A stretch of 64,000 nt of DNA from Mycobacterium numidiamassiliense (GCF_900157365.1 NZ_FUEZ01000004.1:2281066-2345065); one strand, 5' to 3'; numbered from the stretch's first letter, positions 15,358 through 23,876 are shown. The notes: generated from the letters alone by a model not told the origin. Program-made: numbers and translations.

Positions 15358-17325
15358 ATGTTCGAGACCGTGTTAGTGGCCAACCGCGGCGAGATCGCGG
15401 TGCGGGTGATCCGGACACTGCGCCGGCTGGGCATCCGGTCGGTCGCCGTGTACAGCGACGCCGACGCCGGCGCGCGGCACGTGCGTGAGGCCGACACCGC
15501 TGTGCGGCTGGGCCCGGCCGCGGCACGCGAAAGCTACCTGAATATCGAGAAGGTGCTCGACGCCGCGGCACGCACCGGGTCGCAGGCGATCCATCCGGGC
15601 TACGGGTTCCTTTCCGAGAACGCACAATTCGCCGCCGCTTGCGAGCGCGCGTCCGTGGCGTTCCTCGGTCCGTCGGCCCGGGCGATCGAGGTGATGGGCG
15701 ACAAGATCACCGCCAAGAACGCCGTCGCCGCCTTCGACGTGCCCGTTGTCCCCGGGATCGCCAAGCCGGGACTGACCGACGACGATCTGGTCGCCGCGGC
15801 CGGCGACATCGGTTACCCGGTGCTCATCAAGCCGTCCGCGGGCGGCGGCGGCAAGGGCATGCACCTGGTGGACGAGCCTTCCCGGCTGCGCGAGGCGCTG
15901 CTGCGCGCCCGGCGCGAGGCCGCGTCATCCTTCGGCGACGACACCCTGTTCCTGGAACGATTTGTGTTGCGGCCGCGGCATATTGAGGTGCAGGTGCTCG
16001 CCGACAGCCATGGCAACGTGGTGCATCTCGGCGAACGGGAATGCAGTCTGCAGCGGCGTCACCAGAAGGTCATCGAGGAGGCGCCGTCGCCGCTGCTTGA
16101 CCCGCAGACCCGCGCGCGGATCGGGGCGGCGGCCTGCAACACCGCCCGCAGTGTGGACTACCTCGGCGCCGGCACCGTGGAATTCATCGTCTCCGCCGAT
16201 CGTCCCGACGAGTTCTTCTTCATGGAGATGAACACCCGGTTGCAGGTGGAACATCCGGTCACCGAGGCGATTACCGGGCTGGACCTCGTCGAGTGGCAGC
16301 TGCGCGTCGCCGCCGGCGAGAAACTGACCGTAGCCCAAGACGATATCCAGCTACGCGGCCACGCCATCGAAGCCCGGATATACGCCGAAGACCCCGCGCG
16401 GGGATTCCTGCCCACCGGCGGGGAAGTGCTGCAGGTCGTCGAACCCGCGGGTGTGCGGGTGGATTCCTCTCTGCTGGCCGGCACGGCGGTGGGCAGCGAC
16501 TACGACCCGATGCTGAGCAAGGTGATTGCCCATGGGGCAGATCGCGACGAGGCGCTCGCGTTGCTCGATCGGGCCTTGGCGCACACCGCGGTGCTGGGCG
16601 TGCAGACCAATGTCGAGTTCCTCCGCTTCCTGCTGTCGGACGATCGCGTGCGTTCCGGCGACCTGGACACCGCACTGCTCGAGGAGCGACTGCCCGACTT
16701 CGCGCCGCTCCCGGCGCCCGACGATGTGCTGGCCGCCGGCGGCCTCTACCGGCAGTGGGCCCTGGCGCTGCGCGCGAAAGGCGATCTGTGGGCCGCGCCG
16801 ACCGGGTGGCGCGTCGGCGGTGTGGTGGCGCCCGTGCGCACCGCGATGAGCACCCCGCTGCGCACCGAGACCGTGTTGGTGTGGGGTCCGCCCGAGGCTG
16901 CCGAGGTGCAGGTCGGTGCGGGCGAGATCGCTTCGGCGAGTGTGCAAGTCGAGCCGGATCGGATGAGCGTGACACTGAACGGGTTGCGCCGCGATTACCG
17001 GTGGGCCGAAGCCGGCCGGCACTTCTGGATCGCCGATGAGCGCGGAACGTGGCTGCTGCGCGAAGCCGAAGAGCAGAAGATCCATCGCGCGGCCGGCGAG
17101 CGGCAAGCCGAGATTCTCAGCCCCATGCCCGGCAATGTGATTGCGGTGCAAGCGGAGTCCGGCTCCGAGGTCGCCGAGGGCGATGTGGTGGTCGTCGTCG
17201 AGGCGATGAAGATGGAGCACTCGCTGAGCGCGCCCGCAGCGGGACAAGTCGAGGTGCTGGTGTCCGTCGGCGATCAAGTCAAGGTCGATCAGGTATTAGC
17301 AAGGATCAAGGATCAGGAATCATGA
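15358..17325 (+). CDS. accA1: 3-methylcrotonyl-CoA carboxylase biotin carboxylase/biotin carrier subunit
   Basis: A 655-residue alpha subunit. The N-terminal biotin carboxylase domain shows NRGEIA, the ATP-grasp loop GGGGKGMH and EMNTRLQVEHPVTE; the C-terminal biotinyl domain carries EAMKMEH with biotinylated K618. It loads CO2 on biotin and passes it to AccD1. ATG at 15358 lies 5 bp after the accD1 stop; the longer frame from 15238 is ignored. Its stop overlaps the fadE19 start by 4 bp, which indicates translational coupling. Confidence 0.95.
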   Translation: MFETVLVANRGEIAVRVIRTLRRLGIRSVAVYSDADAGARHVREADTAVRLGPAAARESYLNIEKVLDAAARTGSQAIHPGYGFLSENAQFAAACERASVAFLGPSARAIEVMGDKITAKNAVAAFDVPVVPGIAKPGLTDDDLVAAAGDIGYPVLIKPSAGGGGKGMHLVDEPSRLREALLRARREAASSFGDDTLFLERFVLRPRHIEVQVLADSHGNVVHLGERECSLQRRHQKVIEEAPSPLLDPQTRARIGAAACNTARSVDYLGAGTVEFIVSADRPDEFFFMEMNTRLQVEHPVTEAITGLDLVEWQLRVAAGEKLTVAQDDIQLRGHAIEARIYAEDPARGFLPTGGEVLQVVEPAGVRVDSSLLAGTAVGSDYDPMLSKVIAHGADRDEALALLDRALAHTAVLGVQTNVEFLRFLLSDDRVRSGDLDTALLEERLPDFAPLPAPDDVLAAGGLYRQWALALRAKGDLWAAPTGWRVGGVVAPVRTAMSTPLRTETVLVWGPPEAAEVQVGAGEIASASVQVEPDRMSVTLNGLRRDYRWAEAGRHFWIADERGTWLLREAEEQKIHRAAGERQAEILSPMPGNVIAVQAESGSEVAEGDVVVVVEAMKMEHSLSAPAAGQVEVLVSVGDQVKVDQVLARIKDQES

Positions 17326-18488
17326 CGACAACGATTACCGCGGGAACGCTTCCCAAGGAATACGAAGACCTGCGCGACACGGTGTCCGACTTCGCGCGCA
17401 CTGTGGTTGCCCCGGTATCGGCGAAACACGATGAGGAGCACAGCTTCCCGTACGAGGTCGTCGCCAAGATGGCTGAGATGGGGCTGTTCGGTCTGCCGTT
17501 TCCCGAGGAGTACGGCGGCATGGGCGGTGACTACTTCGCGCTGGCGCTGGCGCTCGAGGAACTCGGCAAGGTCGACCAATCCGTGGCGATCACCCTGGAG
17601 GCCGCGGTAGGGCTCGGCGCCATGCCGATCTATCGGTTCGGTACCGAGGACCAGAAGCACAAGTGGTTACCCGACCTTGTGGCCGGCCGCGCGCTCGCCG
17701 GCTTCGGGCTGACCGAGCCCGGCGCGGGATCGGACGCCGGGGGCACCCGGACGACGGCCAAGCTCGACAACGGTGACTGGGTGATCAACGGATCCAAGCA
17801 ATTCATTACCAACTCGGGCACCGACATCACGTCGCTGGTCACCGTCACCGCGGTTACCGGCGCCCTGGCTAACGACAAAAAAGAGATCTCGACCATCATC
17901 GTCCCCAACGGCACAACGGGTTTCACCGTCGAGCCGGTCTACAACAAGGTCGGCTGGAACGCGTCGGACACACACCCGCTGACCTTCGCCGACGCCCGCG
18001 TCCCGGAGGAGAACCTGCTGGGTGTTCGCGGCAAGGGGTACGCGAACTTCCTGTCCATCCTCGACGAGGGTCGCATCGCCATCGCCGCGCTGGCGACCGG
18101 GGCGGCGCAGGGCTGCGTCGACGAAAGCGTCAAGTACTCCAAGGAGCGCCAGTCGTTCGGCCAGCCGATCGGTTCCTACCAAGCCATCAGCTTCAAGATC
18201 GCCCGGATGGAGGCGCGCGCCTACGTCGCGCGCACCGCGTACTACGATGCAGCCGCAAAGATGTTGGCGGGTAAGCCATTCAAGAAGGAGGCGGCCATCG
18301 CCAAGATGATCTCGTCGGAGGCGGCAATGGACAATGCCCGCGACGCCACCCAGATTCACGGCGGTTACGGCTTCATGAACGAGTATCCGGTGGCCCGTCA
18401 CTACCGGGACAGCAAGATCCTCGAGATCGGCGAAGGCACCACCGAGGTGCAACTGATGCTGATCGCGCGCTCGCTGGGGCTTGGATGA
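17322..18488 (+). CDS. fadE19: Isovaleryl-CoA/acyl-CoA dehydrogenase
   Basis: A 388-residue acyl-CoA dehydrogenase with FAD-binding GFGLTEPGAGSDA and C-terminal QIHGGYGFMNEYPVARHYRD. Within this operon the expected substrate is isovaleryl-CoA, giving 3-methylcrotonyl-CoA for AccA1/AccD1. The match to Rv2500c in length and position is good. ATGA overlaps link it to accA1 before and to the maoC-like gene after. Confidence 0.92.
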   Translation: MTTTITAGTLPKEYEDLRDTVSDFARTVVAPVSAKHDEEHSFPYEVVAKMAEMGLFGLPFPEEYGGMGGDYFALALALEELGKVDQSVAITLEAAVGLGAMPIYRFGTEDQKHKWLPDLVAGRALAGFGLTEPGAGSDAGGTRTTAKLDNGDWVINGSKQFITNSGTDITSLVTVTAVTGALANDKKEISTIIVPNGTTGFTVEPVYNKVGWNASDTHPLTFADARVPEENLLGVRGKGYANFLSILDEGRIAIAALATGAAQGCVDESVKYSKERQSFGQPIGSYQAISFKIARMEARAYVARTAYYDAAAKMLAGKPFKKEAAIAKMISSEAAMDNARDATQIHGGYGFMNEYPVARHYRDSKILEIGEGTTEVQLMLIARSLGLG

Positions 18489-18994
18489 CAGGCGGAGCGA
18501 CCGATGGCAAATCGGTTGTCCAGCGCGGGTTGTGGTTCGAGGAGTTCGAGATCGGGACCACCTATCTGCATCGTCCGGGCCGCACCGTCACCGAGGCCGA
18601 CAACGTGCTGTTCACCACGCTGACGATGAATACCCAACCGCTGCATCTCGACGCGGCGTGGGCCGCCGAGCAGCCGGGCTTCCGGGGCGAGCGGCTGGTG
18701 AACTCGATGTTCACGCTCTCGACGCTGGTCGGGTTGTCGGTGACGCAGCTGACGCTGGGCACCATCGTGGCGAATCTGGGTTTCTCCGAGGTGGCGTTCC
18801 CCAAGCCGCTCTTCCACGGCGACACCTTGTACGCGGAGACTGTGTGCACCGACAAGCGGGAATCGAAAAGCCGCCCAGGCGAAGGCATCGTGAGCCTCGA
18901 ACACACCGGGCGTAATCAGCTCGGCGATGTGGTCGCACGGGCGGTCCGCAAGACCCTGGTACAGAAACGACCCGCGGACGAGGAGTCCCGATGA
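18485..18994 (+). CDS. MaoC-family (hot-dog) enoyl-CoA hydratase
   Basis: A 169-residue hot-dog protein with the R-hydratase-like signature MNTQPLHLD, where D/N and H are the catalytic pair in the family. It is the homologue of Rv2499c. In a leucine pathway it would hydrate 3-methylglutaconyl-CoA to an HMG-CoA, matching the lyase encoded next; this step is inferred from the operon. It overlaps fadE19 and citE by 4 bp at each end. Confidence 0.88.
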   Translation: MTGGATDGKSVVQRGLWFEEFEIGTTYLHRPGRTVTEADNVLFTTLTMNTQPLHLDAAWAAEQPGFRGERLVNSMFTLSTLVGLSVTQLTLGTIVANLGFSEVAFPKPLFHGDTLYAETVCTDKRESKSRPGEGIVSLEHTGRNQLGDVVARAVRKTLVQKRPADEESR

Positions 18995-19800
18995 ACCTAG
19001 GCGCCGCCGGGCCAGGGTGGCTGTTCTGCCCGGCCGATCGCCCCGAGCGTTTCGAGAAGGCCGCCGCGACCGCCGATGTGGTGATCCTCGATCTCGAGGA
19101 TGGCGTGGCCGAAGTGGACAAGCCCGCTGCCCGCAAGGCGCTGCAGGACACGCCGCTGGACCCGGAACGCACCGTGGTGCGGATCAACGCCGCCGATACC
19201 GAGGAATACCCGCGCGACCTCGAAGCGCTGGCCACCACCGCATACACGACGGTGATGCTGTCCAAGACCGAATCGGCCGCGCAGGTCGCCGCGTTGGCGC
19301 CGCGCGACGTGATCGCGCTGCTGGAGACGCCGCGCGGCGCGGTCTTCGCGACCGAGATCGCCGCGGCGCCGGGCACTGTGGCGCTGATGTGGGGCGCCGA
19401 GGATCTGGTCGCCACGCTCGGCGGTAGCTCCAGCCGCAAGGCCGACGGCACGTACCGCGACGTCGCCCATCACGTGCGGTCGACGGCCCTGCTGACGGCG
19501 TCGGCCTTCGGCCGGGTTGCGCTCGACGCGGTGCATCTGGACATCCGCGACCTCGACGGATTGCGCGAAGAAGCCGAAGATGCGGTGGCGTTGGGTTTCG
19601 CGGGAACGGTGTGTATCCACCCGAGCCAGATCCCGGTGGTGCGCCAGGCATTTCGGCCCAGCGAGGAGAAGCGGGACTGGGCGCGACGGGTGTTGGCGGC
19701 GGCCAAGACCGAGCGCGGGGTATTCGCGTTCGAAGGGCAGATGGTTGACTCGCCGGTGCTCAAGCATGCCGCGATGGTGCTGCGGCGAGCGGGGGACTAG
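18991..19800 (+). CDS. citE: CitE-like HMG-CoA lyase
   Basis: A 269-residue HpcH/HpaI-fold lyase with VVILDLEDGVAEVDK, metal-binding GAEDL and the CIHPSQ motif. The M. tuberculosis homologue Rv2498c has been reported as an (R)-3-hydroxy-3-methylglutaryl-CoA lyase, which would end leucine degradation with acetyl-CoA and acetoacetate. It is the last gene of the operon here. The bkdA-bkdB-bkdC genes that follow in M. tuberculosis are replaced by an unrelated transporter after a 263-bp gap. Confidence 0.92.
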   Translation: MNLGAAGPGWLFCPADRPERFEKAAATADVVILDLEDGVAEVDKPAARKALQDTPLDPERTVVRINAADTEEYPRDLEALATTAYTTVMLSKTESAAQVAALAPRDVIALLETPRGAVFATEIAAAPGTVALMWGAEDLVATLGGSSSRKADGTYRDVAHHVRSTALLTASAFGRVALDAVHLDIRDLDGLREEAEDAVALGFAGTVCIHPSQIPVVRQAFRPSEEKRDWARRVLAAAKTERGVFAFEGQMVDSPVLKHAAMVLRRAGD

Positions 19801-20063
19801 TCAAGCAACGCGGAGGCCGCGATCACCGCATCGCGGTCAACGACGGCCTGGAAACTCATAGCCTCAAATAGCCTGAGCCACCGACAAAAAATCTTGCTGA
19901 GTAGCCGCGCAAATGCTTTGGAAATCGGGCAATTTAAGATGCGGATGCGGCGGGTGGGGACGAGTCCGGTCTCCGCACACCTGCAACCTGCAGCGGGATA
20001 AGGCAAGCTACATTCCGCCGGTCCAATGCCACCGGCCGCTGCGCACCGACACCGTGGAGAGGT

Positions 20064-21056
20064 ATGGGCAACCAGCAGTATTTTCCGTTCGTCATCGTCG
20101 TGGTCATGCTGGCCCTCGGGCTGACACTGACCGTCGACGATTTCAAGCGGGCCGCCACGCTGCGCCGCCCGCTGTTGGTCGCGCTGATCTGCCAGTCCTT
20201 GCTTCTGCCCACCCTGTGCCTGCTGATCGCCGAAGCCTTCCATCTTCAGCCGACTCTGGCGATTGGGCTGATGCTGATGGCCGCGACGCCGGGCGGCACC
20301 ACGTCGAGTGTGCTCAGTCACCTGGTCAGGGGAGACCTGGCGCTCAATGTCACGTTGACGGCGATCAACGCCGTGCTGTCGATCTTCACCCTGCCGGCGA
20401 TATTGGCGATAGCGATGACCTGGTTCCGCGGCGACGGACATTTCATCCCGCTGCCGCCGGGTAAATTCGTCACGGTCTTCGGGTTTGTGCTCATTCCCGT
20501 CGCGATCGGCATCGCGATACGACATCGACTCCCCGGGTTTGCCCTGCGCGTTCAGCAGCCGGTCCGCATTCTCGCGGCGGTGTTGTTCGTGGTTGTCGTC
20601 GTCACGTCGATCGCCGCAGGCCACAAGACTCTCTTCAATAATCTCGGCGTGCTGAGCGGCGCCGTGGTGTGCTTCTGCGCCGTGAGCCTGACGGTCGGCT
20701 ATCTCGTGCCACGCTGGATGCGGCTGGCCCCCCGGCAGGCCATCGCCATCAGCCTGGAGATTGGAATGCACAACGCCGCCTTGGCATTGGGCATCGCACT
20801 GAGCCCGCAATTACTCAACAGCATGGATATGGCCATGCCGGCCGCGGTTTACGGTGCTCTCGCACCGCTGATCGCCTTGACGTTCATCGTCGTCGTGCGC
20901 CGGTTCGACTCTTCCTTCCGCGACACCGCCAACGCCGATACCATCAGCTCCGATACCGTCGGCTCCGATACCGCCAACGCCGATACCACCAGCTCCGATA
21001 CCGCCGGCTCCGATACCACCAGCTCCGATACCGCCGTGGACGAACAACCCGCTTAG
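20064..21056 (+). CDS. Bile acid:sodium symporter (BASS)-like transporter with pentapeptide repeat tail
   Basis: A 330-residue membrane protein with about nine hydrophobic segments in residues 1-285, including LGLTLTVDDF and the conserved GGTTSSVLSH and ALALGIALSPQ regions of the BASS family (organic anion:Na+ symport). The last 40 residues are hydrophilic and built of eight DTxxx units (from D287). The start at 20064 has GAGAGG only 1 bp upstream, so the start is uncertain. The gene stands alone between citE and echA14; the 263 bp before it hold no recognised gene. Substrate unknown. Confidence 0.82.
   Translation: MGNQQYFPFVIVVVMLALGLTLTVDDFKRAATLRRPLLVALICQSLLLPTLCLLIAEAFHLQPTLAIGLMLMAATPGGTTSSVLSHLVRGDLALNVTLTAINAVLSIFTLPAILAIAMTWFRGDGHFIPLPPGKFVTVFGFVLIPVAIGIAIRHRLPGFALRVQQPVRILAAVLFVVVVVTSIAAGHKTLFNNLGVLSGAVVCFCAVSLTVGYLVPRWMRLAPRQAIAISLEIGMHNAALALGIALSPQLLNSMDMAMPAAVYGALAPLIALTFIVVVRRFDSSFRDTANADTISSDTVGSDTANADTTSSDTAGSDTTSSDTAVDEQPA
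20922..21041 (+). repeat. 15-bp tandem repeat, eight units, coding for DTxxx
   Basis: Eight consecutive 15-bp units encode DTANA, DTISS, DTVGS, DTANA, DTTSS, DTAGS, DTTSS and DTAVD. A higher-order 45-bp period (ANA-xSS-xGS) is also visible. The array forms the hydrophilic C-terminal tail of the BASS-type transporter. Confidence 0.85.
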
Positions 21057-21062
21057 GGGCGC

Positions 21063-21833
21063 CTACTTCTGTCGTGCCGCCGCCAGGCGGTCAGCGAACG
21101 CCGGCGACTGGATCGAGTGTGCTTGCGGCCCAAGCTCAGTGCGCATAGCGAGGAGGTGTTGCTCGTCGTCCAGCGACCCCAGGCTGGCCGTGGCGCGCAT
21201 CGTGGCCTTGGTCGCTACGACCACCTCACGCGGTGCCGCCGCCGGCCCCGCCGCCAGCTCCAGCGCGGCGGCGACGGGGTCGTCGGCCACACTGAGCGCC
21301 AACCCGTGCCGCACGGCGGCTTCGGCGTCGAAGCGCATGCCGAACAACAGTGCCGCCCGCGCGGCTTGCGGACCGATCGCCCGCTGCAGCATCCAGGTGG
21401 CGCCCCCACCGGGGTGCAGCCCCAACTTCTGGAAACGAGCGTCGAACAACGCGGCGGGCCCGGCGATACGTACATCGGCGGCCAGGGCCAAGTTCAATCC
21501 AGCGCCGACCGCCGCGCCGTTGACCGCTGCGATGGTCGGCAGCGTGCAGCTCCCCACGGCCATGAAACCGTCGTAGAGCCGCTGCAGACCCGATTCCGCT
21601 CCCGCGCTGCCTGCCGCGCCCAGTGCGCTCAGGTCGGCGCCGGCGCAGAACGCTTTGCCCGCTCCGGTCACCACCACGGCATGCACGTCGGGATCGGCCT
21701 CGGCCCGTTCGACAGCGCCACGCAGCAACGCCGACGTCTCGCCTGTCACCGCATTGCGTCGATCGGGGTCGTTGACGGTAACGAGCGCGACGCGATTGGC
21801 CACGCTGTACAGGACGAGGTCGGATTGGGCCAT
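21063..21833 (-). CDS. echA14: Enoyl-CoA hydratase
   Basis: A 256-residue crotonase-family protein (Rv2486 homologue) with GAGKAFCAGADLSALG and NGAAVGAGLNLALAADVRIA. The loop FQKLGLHPGGGATWML has G and H where catalytic crotonases usually have a glutamate (xLGxxPExG), so true hydratase activity is doubtful. The start ATG at 21833 follows TACGCT-TGCCCG, a leaderless arrangement; the longer frame to 21962 is ignored. It is convergent with the BASS transporter. Confidence 0.88.
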   Translation of the reverse strand: MAQSDLVLYSVANRVALVTVNDPDRRNAVTGETSALLRGAVERAEADPDVHAVVVTGAGKAFCAGADLSALGAAGSAGAESGLQRLYDGFMAVGSCTLPTIAAVNGAAVGAGLNLALAADVRIAGPAALFDARFQKLGLHPGGGATWMLQRAIGPQAARAALLFGMRFDAEAAVRHGLALSVADDPVAAALELAAGPAAAPREVVVATKATMRATASLGSLDDEQHLLAMRTELGPQAHSIQSPAFADRLAAARQK

Positions 21834-21839
21834 CGGGCA

Positions 21840-21845
21840 AGCGTA
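21840..21845 (-). promoter_or_regulatory. -10 element of a leaderless echA14 transcript
   Basis: Minus-strand TACGCT followed by TGCCCG and ATG; same geometry as at 10503-10508 and 22857-22862. Confidence 0.55.
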
Positions 21846-21977
21846 CTTCGCGAGTTTGCCGGGTTTTCGAGCCCGGCTCCGCGCCGGCCGGCGCAGACAA
21901 GAGGCTTTTGAGAATCCTTCAAGGGCGTGTCGCGATGCTGCAGGAGAACACCGAACATCCACGGAAGGAGGCCTTCG

Positions 21978-22226
21978 ATGGTCTACACACTGGACGCCGT
22001 GCGGATCACCACCGCACGCTGCGCAACTCGGCTAGCGCTGGTCTCGTTGGTGCTGGCCGCCGCCGTCCTGGCGGGAATCGCTGTGGTCAGCCGCAACGTG
22101 CCCGCGTCGGGCGACACGTGCTCGGTCCGGCATGCGACCAGCCAGGATGCCGATGGGCGCACGATGTGGTGCGACCGGGCAACGATCGGACGCCACGACC
22201 TGGTCTGGCAGTACAACTGGGCTTAG
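21978..22226 (+). CDS. Small single-pass membrane or secreted protein
   Basis: An 82-residue protein starting at ATG 21978, with AAGGAGG 6 bp upstream; the frame opens earlier at 21927 but that start has no such site. Residues about 18-37 are hydrophobic (ALVSLVLAAAVLAGIAVV), followed by a short outer part with two cysteines (DTCSVRH and MWCDRA). It could be exported or anchored. I do not recognise a family. Confidence 0.65.
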   Translation: MVYTLDAVRITTARCATRLALVSLVLAAAVLAGIAVVSRNVPASGDTCSVRHATSQDADGRTMWCDRATIGRHDLVWQYNWA

Positions 22227-22327
22227 ACCACGGGTCGTGCAGGTAACGAAAGTAACCACGGCTTAACGCAGCGATGACGAAGCCGCTGAATCATTTCTCA
22301 TGTGTATGAATGCGTGAGGAGTGGTCT

Positions 22328-22582
22328 ATGAATTTGCGAGGTGCTTCCGGTGTTCGCAGCGGCGTGGCGAAGATGACGGTCGCGTTCGTGCTCGCCGCCG
22401 TGCCCGCGGTCGGTCTGAGTATCCCGGTGCATGCGGCTCCCAGTGATGTGGAGCCTGCGGCACCGCCGTCGTCCACTTCGCCACAGCCGCCACCCCCACC
22501 CCCGCCGGGGCGGCAGAGCAGCCCAGACTACGGGTGGAATTACGGCGCCGACGGTGGCGGCGGCGGTGGTGGCGGCGGCTGA
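22328..22582 (+). CDS. Small secreted Pro/Gly-rich protein
   Basis: An 84-residue protein with a signal peptide (VAFVLAAVPAVGLSIPVHAAPS) and a mature part made of a proline run, a YGWNYG patch and a run of nine glycines. ATG at 22328 has GAGGAG upstream and is preferred to the frame start at 22310. No domain is recognised. A minus-strand frame covers the same DNA (see findings). Confidence 0.6.
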   Translation: MNLRGASGVRSGVAKMTVAFVLAAVPAVGLSIPVHAAPSDVEPAAPPSSTSPQPPPPPPPGRQSSPDYGWNYGADGGGGGGGGG

Positions 22583-22856
22583 TGCGCCGTTAGCGGCGGT
22601 GTGCGCTAAGCCCACCTGGGTCCCGGCACGCCTCCCGCTGACACTGATCACCGCGATGGTGGCGACGCCGAAGCAGATCGACGCGTAGGCCAGACTTCCG
22701 GTTGGCGCGCCGTCGGCGGTGACGCCGCCCGTCGCGCCGAGGTAATCGGGCAACGCGCTTCCCCGGAGCGCCGCGAGCATGACCAGAACGGCCCACGCTA
22801 AACATCGATAGGTCAAGTGGCACAACAGTTTTCGGTTGCCCCGAGGATGCGTCGGA

Positions 22857-22862
22857 TACCGT
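22857..22862 (+). promoter_or_regulatory. -10 element of a leaderless transcript
   Basis: TACCGT is followed by TGCCCC and ATG at 22869. The interval 22583-22856 holds no firmly supported gene. Confidence 0.55.
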
Positions 22863-22868
22863 TGCCCC

Positions 22869-23324
22869 ATGACGAAGACATCTCGCCGCTCGAGCATCGC
22901 AACGTGGGCCGGGGCACTGCTCCTCGGCGCCGGCCTGCTGGTCCACAACGCCCCGCCGACGTCGGCCGATGTGTGCGACGACGGCCGTGCACCGGCGGGT
23001 AGCTGCACCGATCCCGCGCCCCCGCAGGACAATCCGGGGTGGCTGCAAGCCATTCAGCAGCGCGACCCACAATTCGCCGACTCGTATGCGGCGATGCGTG
23101 AGCGCATCCTGAAAGACGGTGCCATTCCGGCCAAGTACAAGCTGCTGATGGGCATGATCACTGACACGATTGCCGCGCACCCGGACGGTGTCAGGACGCT
23201 GGCGGACAACGCGCGAGCCGCGGGCGCATCGGAAGCCGAGATCACCGAGGCGGTCGAGGTCGGCTACCTCTACGGCGGCACCGCATCGCTGGTGATGGGT
23301 GCCAACGCGTTCCACGGCGGCTAG
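22869..23324 (+). CDS. Secreted carboxymuconolactone decarboxylase-like protein
   Basis: A 151-residue protein with a cleavable signal peptide (ending near APPTSADV) and a CMD-like helical domain (residues about 60-150: YAAMRERILKDG to LYGGTASLVMGANAF). It lacks the CxxC pair of AhpD-type peroxidases in this family, so a thiol peroxidase role is unlikely. The only cysteines are near the mature N-terminus. ATG 22869 is preferred to the frame start at 22836 because a -10 precedes it at leaderless spacing. Function unknown. Confidence 0.75.
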   Translation: MTKTSRRSSIATWAGALLLGAGLLVHNAPPTSADVCDDGRAPAGSCTDPAPPQDNPGWLQAIQQRDPQFADSYAAMRERILKDGAIPAKYKLLMGMITDTIAAHPDGVRTLADNARAAGASEAEITEAVEVGYLYGGTASLVMGANAFHGG

Positions 23325-23377
23325 GATGGCCGCCGCGTCGACGTCGACGCGGGCTCGTTCGTAGGGGAGAAGTACCG

Positions 23378-23653
23378 GTGCGGATTAACGCGGCGATCAC
23401 CGCTGCCGGCCTGGCTTGTCTGGTCGGCCTGTTGGGTTCGGGCATTGCCCGCGCCAACCCCGGCCAGGAGCAGGAGGCATGCCAGCTGATGGACGATCCC
23501 GCGGGTCCCCAATCGGGCTACACCCCAGCCGAATACGCCTTCATGATGCTGCGCGCGAAGATGTCGGCTCAGGGCGCGCGGGACATCATGTCCCAGGCGG
23601 TCCAAGATTATTGCCCGAACCACATCGTCGATTTACCGGCCAGCTGGCGTTAA
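23378..23653 (+). CDS. Small secreted DUF732-like protein
   Basis: A 91-residue protein starting at GTG 23378, with GGGGAGAAG upstream. A signal peptide ends at about residue 26 (GIARANPG). The mature part has two cysteines (EACQLMDD and QDYCPNH) and a helix-rich middle, as in the mycobacterial secreted DUF732 family. It lies 53 bp after the CMD-like gene on the same strand, and the two may be cotranscribed. Function unknown. Confidence 0.72.
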   Translation: MRINAAITAAGLACLVGLLGSGIARANPGQEQEACQLMDDPAGPQSGYTPAEYAFMMLRAKMSAQGARDIMSQAVQDYCPNHIVDLPASWR

Positions 23654-23705
23654 TGGCGGAATTAATTCGGCGGCGGAATTGGTGCGGCGACTGTTTAGGA
23701 ATGCG

Positions 23706-23876
23706 CTAGCCGCGCGCGCCGGGTCCGTCGACGACCAGGCCCGAGCAGCCGTGCCGGCACCGGATCCGGTGAATGATCCGCCCGACCGGGTGGCCATTTG
23801 ACGAGTACTGATACCAGACGAGTGCGTCGGCGAGCCCGTCGCATTTTCGGCATCTTTCGGTTTCACGTTTGTACAT
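23706..23876 (-). CDS. 56-residue putative zinc-ribbon microprotein
   Basis: The minus strand encodes a 56-residue protein with CRKC and, after about 26 residues, CRHGC, a spacing fit for one zinc ribbon. ATG at 23876 has GGAGG 5 bp upstream; an ATG at 23888 is also in frame. No family is recognised. Confidence 0.5.
   Translation of the reverse strand: MYKRETERCRKCDGLADALVWYQYSSNGHPVGRIIHRIRCRHGCSGLVVDGPGARG

Noticed and set aside
13730..15625. 631-codon minus-strand open frame
   Set aside because: Antisense to accD1 and the start of accA1; composition is that of a shadow frame.
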